Below are positions 45,836-57,770 of a DNA stretch of 64,000 nt, piece after piece. Source of the DNA: Rhea pennata (lineage: Eukaryota > Chordata > Aves > Rheiformes > Rheidae); the NCBI RefSeq assembly GCF_028389875.1, contig NC_084666.1:28428308-28492307 (forward strand), in the 5' to 3' direction. The position numbers and the translations under genes are program-made. The notes beneath the pieces were generated by a model that saw nothing but the letters and a program-made list of their open reading frames with translations, did not search any database and had not been told where the DNA came from. The stretch's first letter is position 1, and each line of letters opens with the position of its first letter.

Positions 45836-48800
45836 CTACAATATGGAAGGCAAATAAAATATTCCAGAATTTTGCTAGATTTCTTTCAATTAACCAAATG
45901 GTATACTGGCAAATGTTCCTTAAAAAGTAATCTATAGCTTACATTCTCTAATTGTTGTAACTTGTTTTATGGGATATAAACTGAAAATGATGATATCAAT
46001 GTCTAAACCAGTAAAACTCATTATTTATTATTCTTAAGTGTAAGTTATTTCCAGCAATCATCATACTAGGACTTTCTAAGCAGGACAAGACAGTCCCTGC
46101 CATAATCAATAACAGTGAACCAGATGTTAGGAGCAGGGGGTATAAAACTTAAGAGTGACATATAGCCACCTGTGTATAATACAATGTGAGGAAAGTAATA
46201 GTTTTGTTGTCTGGAAAAGAGTGGAAGTAGGAACAGTATATAAAAATTGCTTTGATACATAAACAGGGAAGCTTCTCATTATCAGTTAGGTTTTCATAGG
46301 AATAAAAGCTTAGGTAGGTGTGAGGGAAAGACGCAAATACAGAGCGGGGAATGATGTTGTAGGCAGGGCTTTTGGAAGTGCATTTTGCATACAAAAGGTG
46401 CATATGAGCAGCCATGCTGGGAATGAAAAGCAGCAGTGGCAGCTGAAAAAGGAGGTCAGAAGGAAGTGAAAGTGTGATCTGGCTGGAAAGAATACATTAC
46501 ACAAAATTTAGAACACAGTAACTAGAACCTAGAGGTCACAGGTAACAGGAAGCAACTGGGAAGATCCATGATATAATTAGAGTTGTGAGGAAAAAAATAC
46601 CTTTGTTTGTGTTCTTCATGATTTAGTATAACAGTATAAGACTGGACAGAGCCATAAAGGATGAGGTTGAAATTATTGTTGAAATATAAGGATAGTATTA
46701 AAAAAAAAAAAGCAGTATATTTGACCTGATGTATGGTACAAAGGAAAACTCAAAGGGTTAAGCAATAAAAATCAGGAGACACTTTAGAGGCACAATACTA
46801 GATGAAAAGAGAACCAGTTAACGCTAGTTCCACCACAGTTAAAAAATAAAATAATTTTATCTAAGTTATGGATTTCCTAGTAACATGTATTACATTGAAT
46901 TTAATTTACTCTTTCTGAAGAATATGTACTAGCTTCTAATACTGTCATATATAACTTAAGGATAGAAGAGTAGTACCTCATGACCTGAAAACAGAATTTA
47001 AATACTTAGTTTTACTGAATCACATCAGTACTCTACTTTTAAAACTATTTTGATTTAGCATTAGTGATTTAAATAAGGACAAACCTTTTCTGAGGTGGAC
47101 CAAATGGTGCAATACCAATTTTCTCAAACTTTTTTTGGCATTCTCCTATGTATGACATCTTTCCAATGGCAAAACCTAAGATGCCAGCAACTGTAAAGAC
47201 AGATCACAAAATATTGTTAATATACAAGCTTAAATGAGGAGTCTTAATTGGCTCCTTTTTAATCATACAATCAATTGCATGTAACATCTTCTCTAAACGC
47301 TTCACAAACATATAAAGTTATACTGTATCATATGAATTATTTAACTTAATATTGAAATCCAGCTATTTATCACAAAACACAGCAACCAGTCCAAAACAAC
47401 ATAGACAGGAAAAGTTCCAGATTCAACTGGAACTACAAGATTCCTGATTCAGAGGAGCGGATTACAAAGATAGCCTAAGGTGAAATTCAATCACAATGTC
47501 GGCATTAATTTCACTTGCCCCTTTTATGTACTCTGTGGTATTTCTGATGACCACTATTCCAACACTATCTTCCCAGGATTTTAAGAAGATAGAACTTCAG
47601 CCTTCCATACTATCGCACTGGGGCTTTCACTCATTACAGAATCAAAATAAGAATACTACTTTAGCAGCCTCAATTTCCAGTTGAACAAAACCATTCTCAG
47701 AGGGACACAGACTTTGTTTCTTGACACTTAAAAGCGGCATGATTATATGATACAGTTTGTGTTTTGTTTTTATTTTCTTCAGCAACTTCAGCATAAAATG
47801 GCCAGCTAATATGAAAAAAAAAGAATATATGAAAAGAACATACTTTTTTTTACTTTATACCATGATGGTTCCTTGATCCATTAGCTGTCATCTGCTAAGC
47901 ATGGTAGATCAATGAGGTTGATGTTGTTTATGAAACAAAGATAAGATTTGAGTTTTTGCCAATTTGAGAGGATAGATCAAATAAATATAAACTGCTACCG
48001 AAAAAAGTTTACATTAAAAAAAAATGAACACATTTGTTTTTAAACACAGCAGAACTCTGCTTTCCTAAATCACTGTGGTAACATCTCATAAATTCCAAAA
48101 AAGGAAGAATTTGAAAGTTATCCAGACAGATACATCTGCAGTTCACAAGAAAGTGCAGTTACTCGAGCTTTGCAGATTGCCAGTAGATAACCTTTCCTTT
48201 CGTCTTAGAATTAGGTCCAACTTACTTGTTATCTTAGGTAATGATCCAAACCTTGGGCTTGCTGAGAAAATGCCTACAATAAAATGAAATAGTCAGAATG
48301 CTTATTCACTTGAAAAACCCACCAGCACTCAAAACCATAGGTGGCATTTTTCCTAGAAGCTTTTGCATTTCTGAAGGTGAAGATGATACAAAAAAAATTT
48401 CAAAGATGACTAACCTAGATTTAGGAACATCTGGACACATCCCATAGTTCTTAGTGCAGGCCTAAGTCACACGAGGAAAAAGCTCTGTACTGCATAGGAT
48501 TCAGTTCAAGTGGTAGTTTAGAGTGCAAATCAACCCAAAAGCAGCATAGCTCCTAGTGGTGACATTTGCAGCACTGGAGGAGGAGGTGATGGGTCATGTC
48601 TCACCACAGACAAACCTAGCAAATGTAATAGGGAACTGGAATCTCTTATTCAGGGTCCTGCTCCTTCTGCCAAGAGAAGCAAGCCCAGATTGTTCTTAAG
48701 CAACTTTCTGTGGCCTCAGACCAGACTAGTGCTAACCTTTATCACAGATATCTAGCCTCCTTCTCTGGAAAGGAGAAATCAGACTGATTGTACTCATACT

Positions 48801-51800
48801 GATATTTTGGCCTTTAAGGGGAGAATACAGTTCTCCGAAAAAATAAGAAAAATGAAAGATTCTCTTTAGCTTTTCCCTCCAAAATCCACATCCCCCAAGT
48901 CAAGACCTCTAGGAGCTGGAACCACTGTGCCTCTGGGAGTATTTGTCTGGCACAGGAGCACTGTGCTGTGGAGGAGAGCTCCACACAGCAAGACTGCCAT
49001 AGCAGAGGCCAAGTGGAGTGAAGTTCACTGTTACATGCATTCACACAGTGTCAGCGAGGCTCAGAGACTCCACTCCTTCTAGAGCCAGCATACTGCAGTC
49101 GTCACAGAGGAGCATTCAGATAGAGGAGCATTTAGCCTATGCTAAGTGCCAGGGCCTGTGCTCACAGGCAGCTATGCATAACGTGTATTTTAAATTAGGT
49201 CTTGGCGAGGAGGGGGTGGAAAAAATTGGCATTTGTTTCTAAACAACACCCTTTTGCAGTTGTTAAGACACAATAATGATTGTTGAAAATGGGCATTTGC
49301 TATTTCACAGATGATCAGAAATGTCCAAGTACAACGCGGAGAAACTGAGAGGAGTACCCAGTGCCAAATGGTAGTGTAATAGCGCCTGAGAAAACCCCAG
49401 AGCTCTTCCCAGCACTATTCACTGCTTTTCAAAAACACGTGTAATCCCTTGCCTTCCCTCAAACACTTTCCAACCTTGTTCCTTCTCTCACCTTCCCAGT
49501 TTGCCTACAAGCTCTTAGACCAAGGATACAACAGGGAACCCACATCAGCCCCTTGTAGGGTAGTAGTAGTAGTACAAATAGTAGTAGTACAATAGCAGTA
49601 CAGCTTTTAGGTTTCTTGTTCAAGCCCTCCCATTCATCTTGGTTAAAAAGGAAATATGGTCAGATAGGAAACAGTAATAATGCCTGTGACAAAGTAAGGG
49701 GCTTGCAACCACACCAAAGTGAGAAAAGGCCGGGCCGTTCCCGCCTCCTTCATTTGCTGTCTCCTGCCACTCATTCCTTTCAGAGCCTGGATTCTTTTCC
49801 CCTTCTTGCTCCAGGCCCTATGATTTTTCTACTCTCCCACCTGCCCTCTCTGGGGGATAGGCTAAAGGACTCTGGCTTATTTACTTCTGTGAGATACACC
49901 CATCTTAGTAATCTTCAGGATAAATCTCCTTCACTCTTTACCTGAGACACTATCTTCAACCCTATTATCAGTCAAGATCCCCAGAAGGGAAACTTGAGGT
50001 GAATCAAGTAGAACCAGGCTCACTCATTACATAAACAGAATACAATTCTCTTTTGTCTTACCCTGCAGAGCACAAGCCATCCCTATAAAAAGCTCTCTGT
50101 CTTCTCATTTTGGCAGTATTCCCTGTTCCTCTGCTCCAAAGCTGTATTCATATTGGTATGTGGTCACTGTAAAAAGGTTGCCAGCATTTTCCAAAGCAAA
50201 CAGCATTTACAGCTACAGTACCAGATTCCGATGCCCCTGCTCAGATTGTATGATGCTCTGCTGCACAGACAGCCCCAGTGAAGAATCTACTCGAGTACAC
50301 ATGGTCACAGTGACAGAATCTGGCCATCAGTCTTTGAATTCATTAATTCTTTTTTTAATTCACATTTTTTCAAAAGGATGAAGATGACAACACATAGCTA
50401 ATGATCAAATCATTTTAACAATGATGGTGATGAGTGAGAATACTGATTTTGAAAAGCAGTAAGCTTTAGGAAAATCTGCAATTCTGTAGTAATTCCAGAG
50501 TCTCAGTTTCATAACTTAGGCCCAAGAGTGCTTGTACATGTACTTTTTATACTTACCTTTTGAGATTAGCCCCTGGGTGACAAGCATGCTGCCAAGAGAC
50601 AAAGGAAGAGCTGTAAAAATAAAAAGAATTAACATCTCTACTATTAGACAAAATTTGTTACCTATTCAATAAACACATTATTCTCCATCTCAATAAAACC
50701 AACATTGAGTACCTGTCTTAGTTACCTATTAAACCTGCTCATTCAGAATACAATCTCTTCAAAGCAGGGATATGTTTACACTGTGCCTGCTATAAGGCAT
50801 GTTGTGGCATCTGGAGCTAATGCATTATATAAGTAATAACCTCCAGAATTTTAATATCTTCCTTCAACACTGCAAAACTAGTAACAGCAGCAGCTCCAGT
50901 TAAATGCTGAAACCATTTTCAGATCTTTTCCCTCCAGAAAATGTGTATTTTGTATAAAAACTGATGCAATGGACTGAAAAATCAGGCACTAAAACACTGA
51001 GTCATGGACATACTGCAACAATTCCCGTGAAAGGCCACAAAGATAATTAAAGGACTGGAGTGTGTCATACAAAGAGAGGCTGAAAGAACTGGGACTGATT
51101 GGCCTAGAGAAGAAAAGGCATGGGGGGGGGGCGGATCTTAATAATGTGTATAAAAAACGGATGAGGCACAATAAAGAAGATGGAGATAGATTTTTTTCAG
51201 TGGTATCTAGTGAAAGGATAGAAAGCATTGGACACAAACTGAAATACAGAATATTCCACTTAAATATTCCTCAGCAGTTCCATGATTCTATGACAATACT
51301 GAGATAGAGAGCTGAAACAGTAGGATGACTGCAAAATCTAGTGATTAGGTCACACTCATCAGTACCAGTCCCAGCTCCAATGAATGTAAGTGTGAAACAA
51401 TCTAAATAAGAGGGACTGAGAAAATCAATAAACACTTTATAATCCAACGGTTGGCTACCGCTCTCAGCAAGTAGATGATGCAGTACAACTATTTTTGTGC
51501 TTGGAGTGACCCAAAGCAAGGATTCTTGTATCTCTCATCTTTTTAACCAAGAGGCAATGAGAAGAAAAAAAGAGAAAGGGCTCCCTTGGGTTTTTATGCA
51601 GCATTAATTGTGCCCTACACACAACTTGACTGGGTCTAACTGGATTAGATCATGCATATAAAATAGGCAAGGGAACATCTATTTTGTGAATATCGTGAAT
51701 ATCAGTTTAGCATTAACAAGATTTGGACAATTATAAACTTCTCCAGTAGCAGTTAGGGTTTTTCTTTTCTTTAAAAAATCAGTAGTGGCTAAATACTGAC

Positions 51801-54580
51801 TATAGCACCAAAATTACTTTTGTGAATTCAGCCATCAGGCTTTCCACCCTGCTAGCTTGATATTTCTCAGTTATAGCTATTGTTATTGTTTTTATTCTCG
51901 AATCTAAACGCTGACCTGCTCACTTCTTGAATACATTGAAAGGCAAGAATAAGTATATAACAAAGTAAAATATTCCTACAGTTGGTTTAATAACTGACTT
52001 CATGAATAGAATGCCAACTCTAAATTTATCAATATAAGCTCATAGTAAACTAATAAGAGCTTAATTCGGACACCTCTACTTACAATGATTACAGAAATAA
52101 TTAAACTGATTTTATACTAGCACATTGTTCAATTTAAACCTAGATGACAGAATTAACAAAAAAACGCTTATGTATTATAATAAATGACAAGGAATTTTGC
52201 AGCCAAATTTGCATAAATACATCAAATAATCATTCTCACTGAGATAAGTTTGGGTTACTCACCTCTGTACCAGAAACTCTCCTTTTTGCATTCTTCACGG
52301 ATCCTTGCAATTTCTGCAGTATTATGAGTTTGTGAGATGGGACAATAAAACATTGGCTGAAAGGATAAGCCTGGGTTAGTTTATTGAATTTCACCTCATA
52401 AGAAGAAAAAATTGTATCAATTTAAGATGATAATTAAATAATTGAAAACACAAATAAAATGCAATGCAAAAACCACCCAAACAATCAGAACTCATTGTTT
52501 GGTTGTTAGTAGAGTGATGAAATACTTGACAACTCAGTAAGAAATAAAAAGAATTACATAGATTTTAAAGCTATACCTAAGCTTATTCCTTTTAACCATT
52601 TTATTCTCATGAGTTATATCAGATTTCTGGAACTGAAATAACAAGGAACAAAGATAGTGTAGGAGCTTCTACAAAAGAAGTTCTGCCCAGTATGGAAGAG
52701 AATTAAAATGCAGTAAAAGTAGATTTTTTAAGTATTCAAAACAGGATCAACATAAGCTCTGTTAGATTCCTCTGGTCTAACTTTTTCTCTGTGCAGTTTA
52801 AATATATTCATGGCATTCACTGAACTCAGACTGGCTTCACCTTTGTATTAATTAGCTTGCCAGCAAGTTTATTTTACATTTATGGTAGCCATATTTTCTT
52901 TTGTTTTGAGTGGAAGAAAAAAAAGTGTCAGTATTCTCACACATTCTACTATCCATGGTATGGAGATGTGGTTATCAGTAATTATTTTCCTTTAAGAGGT
53001 GATTCAGTTATCAGTTTTGGCATGTATAATATCATCAGTGGACATCTAAAACATGTGGAATAGTTCTTATTTCAAAAATCTTGCTCAGGTTCTCTGTAGC
53101 AGCCATTGTCGTAGAGTTAAAATTAGTTGAAATTTCAGTGCTTTCCTGTAAAACCATCTACAAACTTAAATGTTCTTGAAAGAAAAATTTAGACTTTGTA
53201 GAACAAGCAGTGCTTTGGGAAAAGAGCACACTAATCTACTACAGAATTCTACATCATTTTATGCTCGACTGGTGCATGATTTTGTAGCTATAATAATGAA
53301 ATGCATTTATTGGCTGCAGTCACACTTTTCACTTTAAGCTAATTAAATATCTCAATCCTTCTTCAAGTACTGCTCCTTTGGTAAACCCCACAGAACTGAC
53401 TCCAAACTAGTTTCACAACAAGGCCACAAGCCAGAACATGCATTTTGCCCATACAGCAAATATAACAAAACCTGAACAGCTTAGAAGAAAGATAAGAAAA
53501 TGAGTGTCAGGGTCCCAAGTGCACAAACAGGCTTTGCCACCTCTTTTCCTCCAGACAGCCTGCAAGAGGTTCAGCTGCTTATGTTCAAAGTCAGTTCCAA
53601 TATAGCACAGTTGTGTAACCTTGAATTATATTCTGTGAAAACAAAGCTGGGAGAAAGAGCTGTGAGAAGCTTTGCCCCAGACCTCTGCCTCTTGGCTCAG
53701 GAAACTGCATTTAATCTCAAGCCTTTGGCTGAACTGTGTTGTAGGTAAGACTGTACCTTGCCTTTTACCATGATGAGTCAACTTGACTTCCTGGCTTACC
53801 CTCAGACCTGCCTCATTCTGGCCTGGTGACCACTGAAGTGTTGGTTGACTCTGGTTAACAGGGTCAACTGGACCTGTTATTCTCTTTTCTGGGCACTGTG
53901 GGACTGTGTCCTTGTCAAGCACTGCCCCTGCTCGCCTCCCTGTCCCCTTTGGCTCCCAGGCTGCCTTCCCTCACAGATCAGCCCACTTTTGCTGCTGACA
54001 GTAAGTGGTTATCCACAAGGCCACATCATATTAAAATTCCTTTTGGTTAATTACATGATCACAGTATAAAATGGCAAAACCTGTCCCCTGCAGGTAGCTG
54101 ATTTCTCCAGCAGGAAGGAATGCTCAACTTCTGTAAGGGACCAGGGCAGGTTATGGTACAGCTATGGTTCCCTTCTCCACTTCTGAACACACATACCTGA
54201 CCCAGTAGTGGGACAGGCTATACTAAACTAGAGCTGTGCTATACTGAACCAGGTCTCAGCCAGTTCTTAACTAGTGTAAAATCCCTTCTGAATCACTGCC
54301 AGTTACAATAAATTACAGCCCACTTTCAAGGGCTTGAGAATTGAAAGCTCCCAGCCCTCTGAGCGTAGTGAACAAGCAGAAGTAAGAGATAGCTTTTTCT
54401 TCATTTATGTGCTTAAGCTAATAGGTGTCTGTTTTTCTCTTCAACAAGAACGAGAAATGCAAAATCCTAGTTAATGCCTAGCAATAATATCAAAAAGAAT
54501 AGAGAAGCAACCCAACTTACCCATCCAGCTCGCTTTTTGGGGGCTGTTTGATCTTTCTCTTGGGTTATTTCAGACGACAT
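45754..54580 (-). CDS. OCIAD2: OCIA domain-containing protein 2, complete, 6 coding exons
   Basis: Coding exons on the minus strand: 54580-54521, 52356-52263, 50610-50557, 48273-48226, 47190-47085, 45835-45754; GT-AG throughout; 147 residues (human 154). The OCIA domain covers about residues 34-109: Cys43 then ESFWYR (46-51), a first hydrophobic segment with SMLVTQGLISKG (59-70), SPRFGSLPK, a second segment with Gly88, Gly91 and Gly95, and SYIGEC ending in Cys103, then KKFEK. The tail has a Cys123-x3-Cys127-x2-Cys130 cluster and ends PSAS, as in mammals. OCIAD2 is a mitochondrial inner-membrane/endosomal paralogue of OCIAD1, reported in complex III assembly and in gamma-secretase modulation. 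The ATG at 54,580 has A at -3. It converges on OCIAD1 and is started from the CpG island near 57.5 kb. Identity is secure. Confidence 0.94.
45836..47084 (-). other. OCIAD2: OCIAD2 intron 5
   Basis: 1,249 bases, AT-rich; an A-rich run near 46,700. Nothing else recognised. Confidence 0.8.
47085..47190 (-). CDS. OCIAD2: OCIAD2 coding exon 5
   Basis: 106 nt, residues 86-120: glycine-spaced hydrophobic segment, KMSYIGECQKKFEK, then GIAPFGPPQK. Acceptor CTTTACAG|TTGCTGG; the donor AAAAG|GTTTGT is weak but the frame requires it. Ends in phase 2, like OCIAD1 exon 5. Confidence 0.93.
47191..48225 (-). other. OCIAD2: OCIAD2 intron 4
   Basis: 1,035 bases, AT-rich, nothing recognised. Confidence 0.8.
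48226..48273 (-). CDS. OCIAD2: OCIAD2 coding exon 4
   Basis: 48 nt, residues 70-85 with SPRFGSLPK. Acceptor TATTGTAG|GCATTT, donor ACAA|GTAAGT; phase 1 both ends, same length as OCIAD1 exon 4. Confidence 0.95.
48274..50556 (-). other. OCIAD2: OCIAD2 intron 3
   Basis: 2,283 bases. Apart from a TAG trinucleotide microsatellite at 49,559-49,600 nothing is recognised. Confidence 0.8.
49559..49600. repeat. (TAG)n trinucleotide microsatellite, interrupted
   Basis: Two runs of GTA/TAG units separated by ACAAA, with a further degenerate part (ACAATAGCAGTAC). Probably length-variable. Confidence 0.85.
50557..50610 (-). CDS. OCIAD2: OCIAD2 coding exon 3
   Basis: 54 nt, residues 52-69, LPLSLGSMLVTQGLISK, the first hydrophobic segment with the family TQGL motif intact. 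Acceptor TTTTTACAG, donor AAAAG|GTAAGT. Confidence 0.95.
50611..52262 (-). other. OCIAD2: OCIAD2 intron 2
   Basis: 1,652 bases. It contains an old plus-oriented CR1 fragment at 51,027-51,293. Nothing else recognised. Confidence 0.8.
51027..51293 (+). mobile_element. Old CR1 LINE 3' fragment
   Basis: GTGAAAGGCCACAAAGAT... and GGCTGAAAGAACTGGGACTG... match the 3' untranslated region of older bird CR1 types. The end, CCATGATTCTATGA, is the classic CR1 3' terminus. Many mismatches and an apparent internal deletion before the terminus show age. It includes a G9 run at 51,122-51,130. It is antisense to OCIAD2 and of a different, older subfamily than the other three copies. Confidence 0.85.
52263..52356 (-). 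CDS. OCIAD2: OCIAD2 coding exon 2
   Basis: 94 nt, residues 21-51, with CPISQTHNTAEI and then ECKKESFWYR, the start of the OCIA domain. Acceptor CCTTTCAG|CCAATG, donor AGAG|GTGAGT. Confidence 0.95.
52357..54520 (-). other. OCIAD2: OCIAD2 intron 1 (within coding sequence)
   Basis: 2,164 bases, AT-rich; nothing recognised. Confidence 0.8.
54521..54580 (-). CDS. OCIAD2: OCIAD2 first coding exon
   Basis: Residues 1-20, MSSEITQEKD... ending KKRAGW, a polar basic lead with no obvious cleavable presequence. Donor TGG|GTAAGT, phase 0, matching exon 2. Confidence 0.88.
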
Positions 54581-54664
54581 TGTCTCTGTCTTTCTTGTCG
54601 TCTTTTGTTAATAGTCTTGGTCAGCAGGAATGATGTGATGTATGCTTGGTTGCCCTTCTTTCTG
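54581..54664 (-). other. OCIAD2: OCIAD2 5' UTR part of first coding exon
   Basis: A pyrimidine-containing acceptor TTGTACCTAG at 54,665 (or CAG three bases further) would start this exon, giving about 84 bases of 5' UTR before the ATG. Confidence 0.55.
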
Positions 54665-57311
54665 CTAGGTACAAAGGTAAAAAGCAAAAGTATCCAATTC
54701 TCATATGCAGTTTAATATTAACCTAGGAATATTAACATTTATGCTGAAAGGCTTTTACAGCAGATACCATGCAAATGACTTGATTACACATAGTTTAGCG
54801 TACAGTGCACCACTCATTAGCAATATAGAGTTGCATGGAGCCTAATTCAAACAGGAAAATAAAGGATAAAATAATATGCTAGAATATGATACAACTCCCA
54901 GCCACAGAGAAATGAGAATAAATACAAGCAAGTCACCCAAAACCTTACAATTGTAAATGTAGCTCAAAATCACTATATGCTGCACTGGTTCTACCCTCAT
55001 TCCCAGGGTCAGAAGCTTTGATTCCATTAGACCTGAATGCAAGCCTATCATAAACCAAATCTGTATTTCTAACAAACACAACGCAGTTACTGACGGGTTT
55101 TTAAAAGAATCCAAGAGAAACAGATTCCAAAGAGTTTAGAACTGTAATTTTCCATTTCAAAATCATGCTGCTTGGGATAACAGGAAGGAATCTTACTTAT
55201 TTCTGGAGTAATCCAGATACTTAAACTGTGAATTTTACATGGAATTTTCTCACACGATCTGGCACTTTATTTATCAACATACATAGCACATCTGCTCCTC
55301 AGAGAGCACCTTCTCAGAATGATGGCATTAAACAATGCAGAAATTGCTGGAAGGACAGAGATAAATAAAAGCATACCCAACAATTTAATAACCTGAATGT
55401 TTTTTGGCATTCAGAATTTAACTGTATCACCTGTTTCCTGCACAGAACTTATTTTTCTGGGACACTTATACAGTGGTAGCATTCAAGTAATGTCTATTTC
55501 ACACACACTGGACATTTAGAGTGCAATGCTTTTTTTAAGTGACGGAGCAGATGCAACATGACCTTCTCTCTCCATGCTAAAAAGACTCACTGAAGCATTG
55601 TATTGATACAAATCTAACATCACGGTAATTTTTTGTTGCTCAGCTTTACTGCATTCTCAGACATTTTCAAAAAAATGTCTGTGAGCATGGTGTCTCTGAA
55701 AGCATTTATGTTTGAAAATCCACAGAGTGCTGGGAAAGCCAATAGCTCTTCACTGTCTACCTCACTCTGACTCACTTAAGAGCAATTCAATTTTCTGTCG
55801 GTTTCTTGTCACATAATGCAAAAAAAGGAGCAAAAGATGGAAAAAATCATAAAACTTCAAAGAGGTTTATGTCAATTAAAGACACTAAATCCTCATATTC
55901 TTACCTGTTCAAGAAGCCTACGTGTGCAGAGAGTTACATAAAAAGTGTCATTGGAAACTACTGTTGACTGGTACAGCTTCTAACTGCTGCAGCAGTTAAG
56001 TGCTGCACCTCTTTTAAAAGGATAAAAAAGCTGAGTCACCACGGAAAATAAACAGTATAAAAGACTTTTTTAGGAGTATGAATCAGGTTATGACAGCTTA
56101 CAGCTTGCCATTAATCTCCTGTGTTGCCTTCAGGATATATTTCTCCAGTCATTCAGATACACTCCCATTTCAACATAATGAAGAGTGCTCCAAACAGGTA
56201 GCCTTTTCAGCAGCTTCCTGGTACCCTTCCCACTTGGGATAAAAGCTCTACTGACAAGAAGGAAAAGGGACAGGGTTCAGGTAATCAAAATATTATTAAA
56301 ATGAGTTATTAGTACTTAGCACACATACTGCCTCCTAACTGAAAAAGTTAAAGAGTGTCCCACTGTTCTGGGGCATTGTGTTTTGGAAAGACAATCATCA
56401 TCCCAGTAAACTTTTCTATTGACTGACTAGAAAAACATGACCTTTTCGCATATTTCTACTATATGATTATCACTGCCTGTTTTCTGGACCTAACTATGCA
56501 ATTATTAGTATAGCAGTTAATTGTATGTACCCTTAAGTGGCTTGGGCCTGAGAGGAATTCTCCCACTATGTAACTCTTTTATCTAACTGAAATACACATT
56601 TAACATGCTTAAATCAATGTGGTCTGTAAGGATAAACTATTTGAATCATCAGTTTTTCTATTCTAGAAGAACTTTTCTGGATCATTTATTCATTTATTGA
56701 AAAAACAGATAACGACTTGTCAGAGATTTCACATTTTTGGTTCTTTTGACCGCTTGATAAAGAAGCAGCATACAAGAAAATAGTTTTTTTTTTTTTTTGT
56801 CTCAGGCTGTAGGAATCTGCCATCTTTATATACTTTACTTTCAGTAAGAGTCCTCCTTCCAAACAGTAATGGTGAGTACACTCAAATTTCTAAGGTTACT
56901 CAAGGAGGAAGGTGAAAGCAAAATGAGCATGTAGTAACTAGTACACACTACAGACTATATATAGACCGTGGTCTGTAGTAGAAACACAGGGCATTTGCCC
57001 AGGGCAGCTGCCACTAATAAAATAATCACCATGACAAGCAGCTTAGCACTGCAGAGGCTCTTTAGAGGCACAGCCTCCCTCGTGAAGACCAGGGAAGACT
57101 CACGACGATGTATCACACGTACTTTCCGAATCGCCATTTTACTGTAAAACCAGGCTCTTATTTTGAAGGAGAGGCCACCGACCAGCTGCACCAAGTCTTC
57201 GCTAAAAAGCTCCCCACCAACAGCCGCTGGAAATCAAGTGCGCAAACACCTGGTGTTTCCTCAGCGGTACCTCTGCTGCACCTGCACAAGTGTTTGCTGA
57301 CGGTCACTTAC
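54665..57311 (-). other. OCIAD2: OCIAD2 5' UTR intron
   Basis: About 2.6 kb, AT-rich, between the putative non-coding exon and the ATG exon. A T-run lies near 56,785. Nothing else recognised. Confidence 0.55.
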
Positions 57312-57560
57312 CTAAGTCGCAGAGCAACAAGCCCCAACAGGCTGCGGGCGTTTGCCGGAAGGCCCAGGCCTCCTTCGCAGAGGAGCCAAGCGCTGCGAGG
57401 TTGGAGGCCCGAGGGCGAACCGCCGCCTCCGCCTCGGCCCGCGCAGCGCCGCCCCGCGCCCGCCTCGGCCCTCGGCTCCGCGCCGGCCGCCGCCCGTCAC
57501 CGCCACCTCGTGGCCGGGGAGGCAACCGGCGCTTCCGGGAGCGCCGTCGTCCTCGGGGGC
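57312..57560 (-). other. OCIAD2: Putative non-coding first exon of OCIAD2
   Basis: GACTTAG|GTAAGT on the minus strand is a strong donor with last exon base 57,312, at the island's downstream edge. The transcription start (right end) is an estimate. Confidence 0.55.
57499..57513 (-). promoter_or_regulatory. CTCF-type motif
   Basis: CCACGAGGTGGCGGT on the minus strand meets every position of the short CTCF consensus NCANNAGRNGGCRSY, and the bases before it (CGG) also suit the longer form. Binding is not shown. Confidence 0.5.
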
Positions 57561-57770
57561 GGGAGGCGGCCGCGGCGGGGGCTCTGGGGCCGCGTGGCGG
57601 CCGCCCCCCTCGGGAATGCCGTGCGCGGCGGTGGAGGGTGGTCTCGGCGCAGCTGTGGGCGCGGGCGCGGGCAGGGCGGGCGAGGGTGAGTGCTGCCCGC
57701 AAGGTGATGAAGTGAAGCGCTTGCCGCTCCTGAAGGGAAGGAGCGGGCGGCAGGCACTTTCGCGCTTACC

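Larger units (their letters stand above)
57300..57770. promoter_or_regulatory. OCIAD2: CpG island, OCIAD2 promoter
   Basis: About 0.45 kb of dense CpG sequence in AT-rich surroundings, upstream of OCIAD2. It holds a minus-strand splice donor at its left edge, a good CTCF-type motif at 57,499-57,513 and an 18-bp inverted repeat with an ETS-like core at 57,528-57,545. Multi-frame open reading here is a composition effect. A plus-strand donor-like GAGG|GTGAGT at 57,682-57,691 may mark divergent transcription. Confidence 0.8.
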
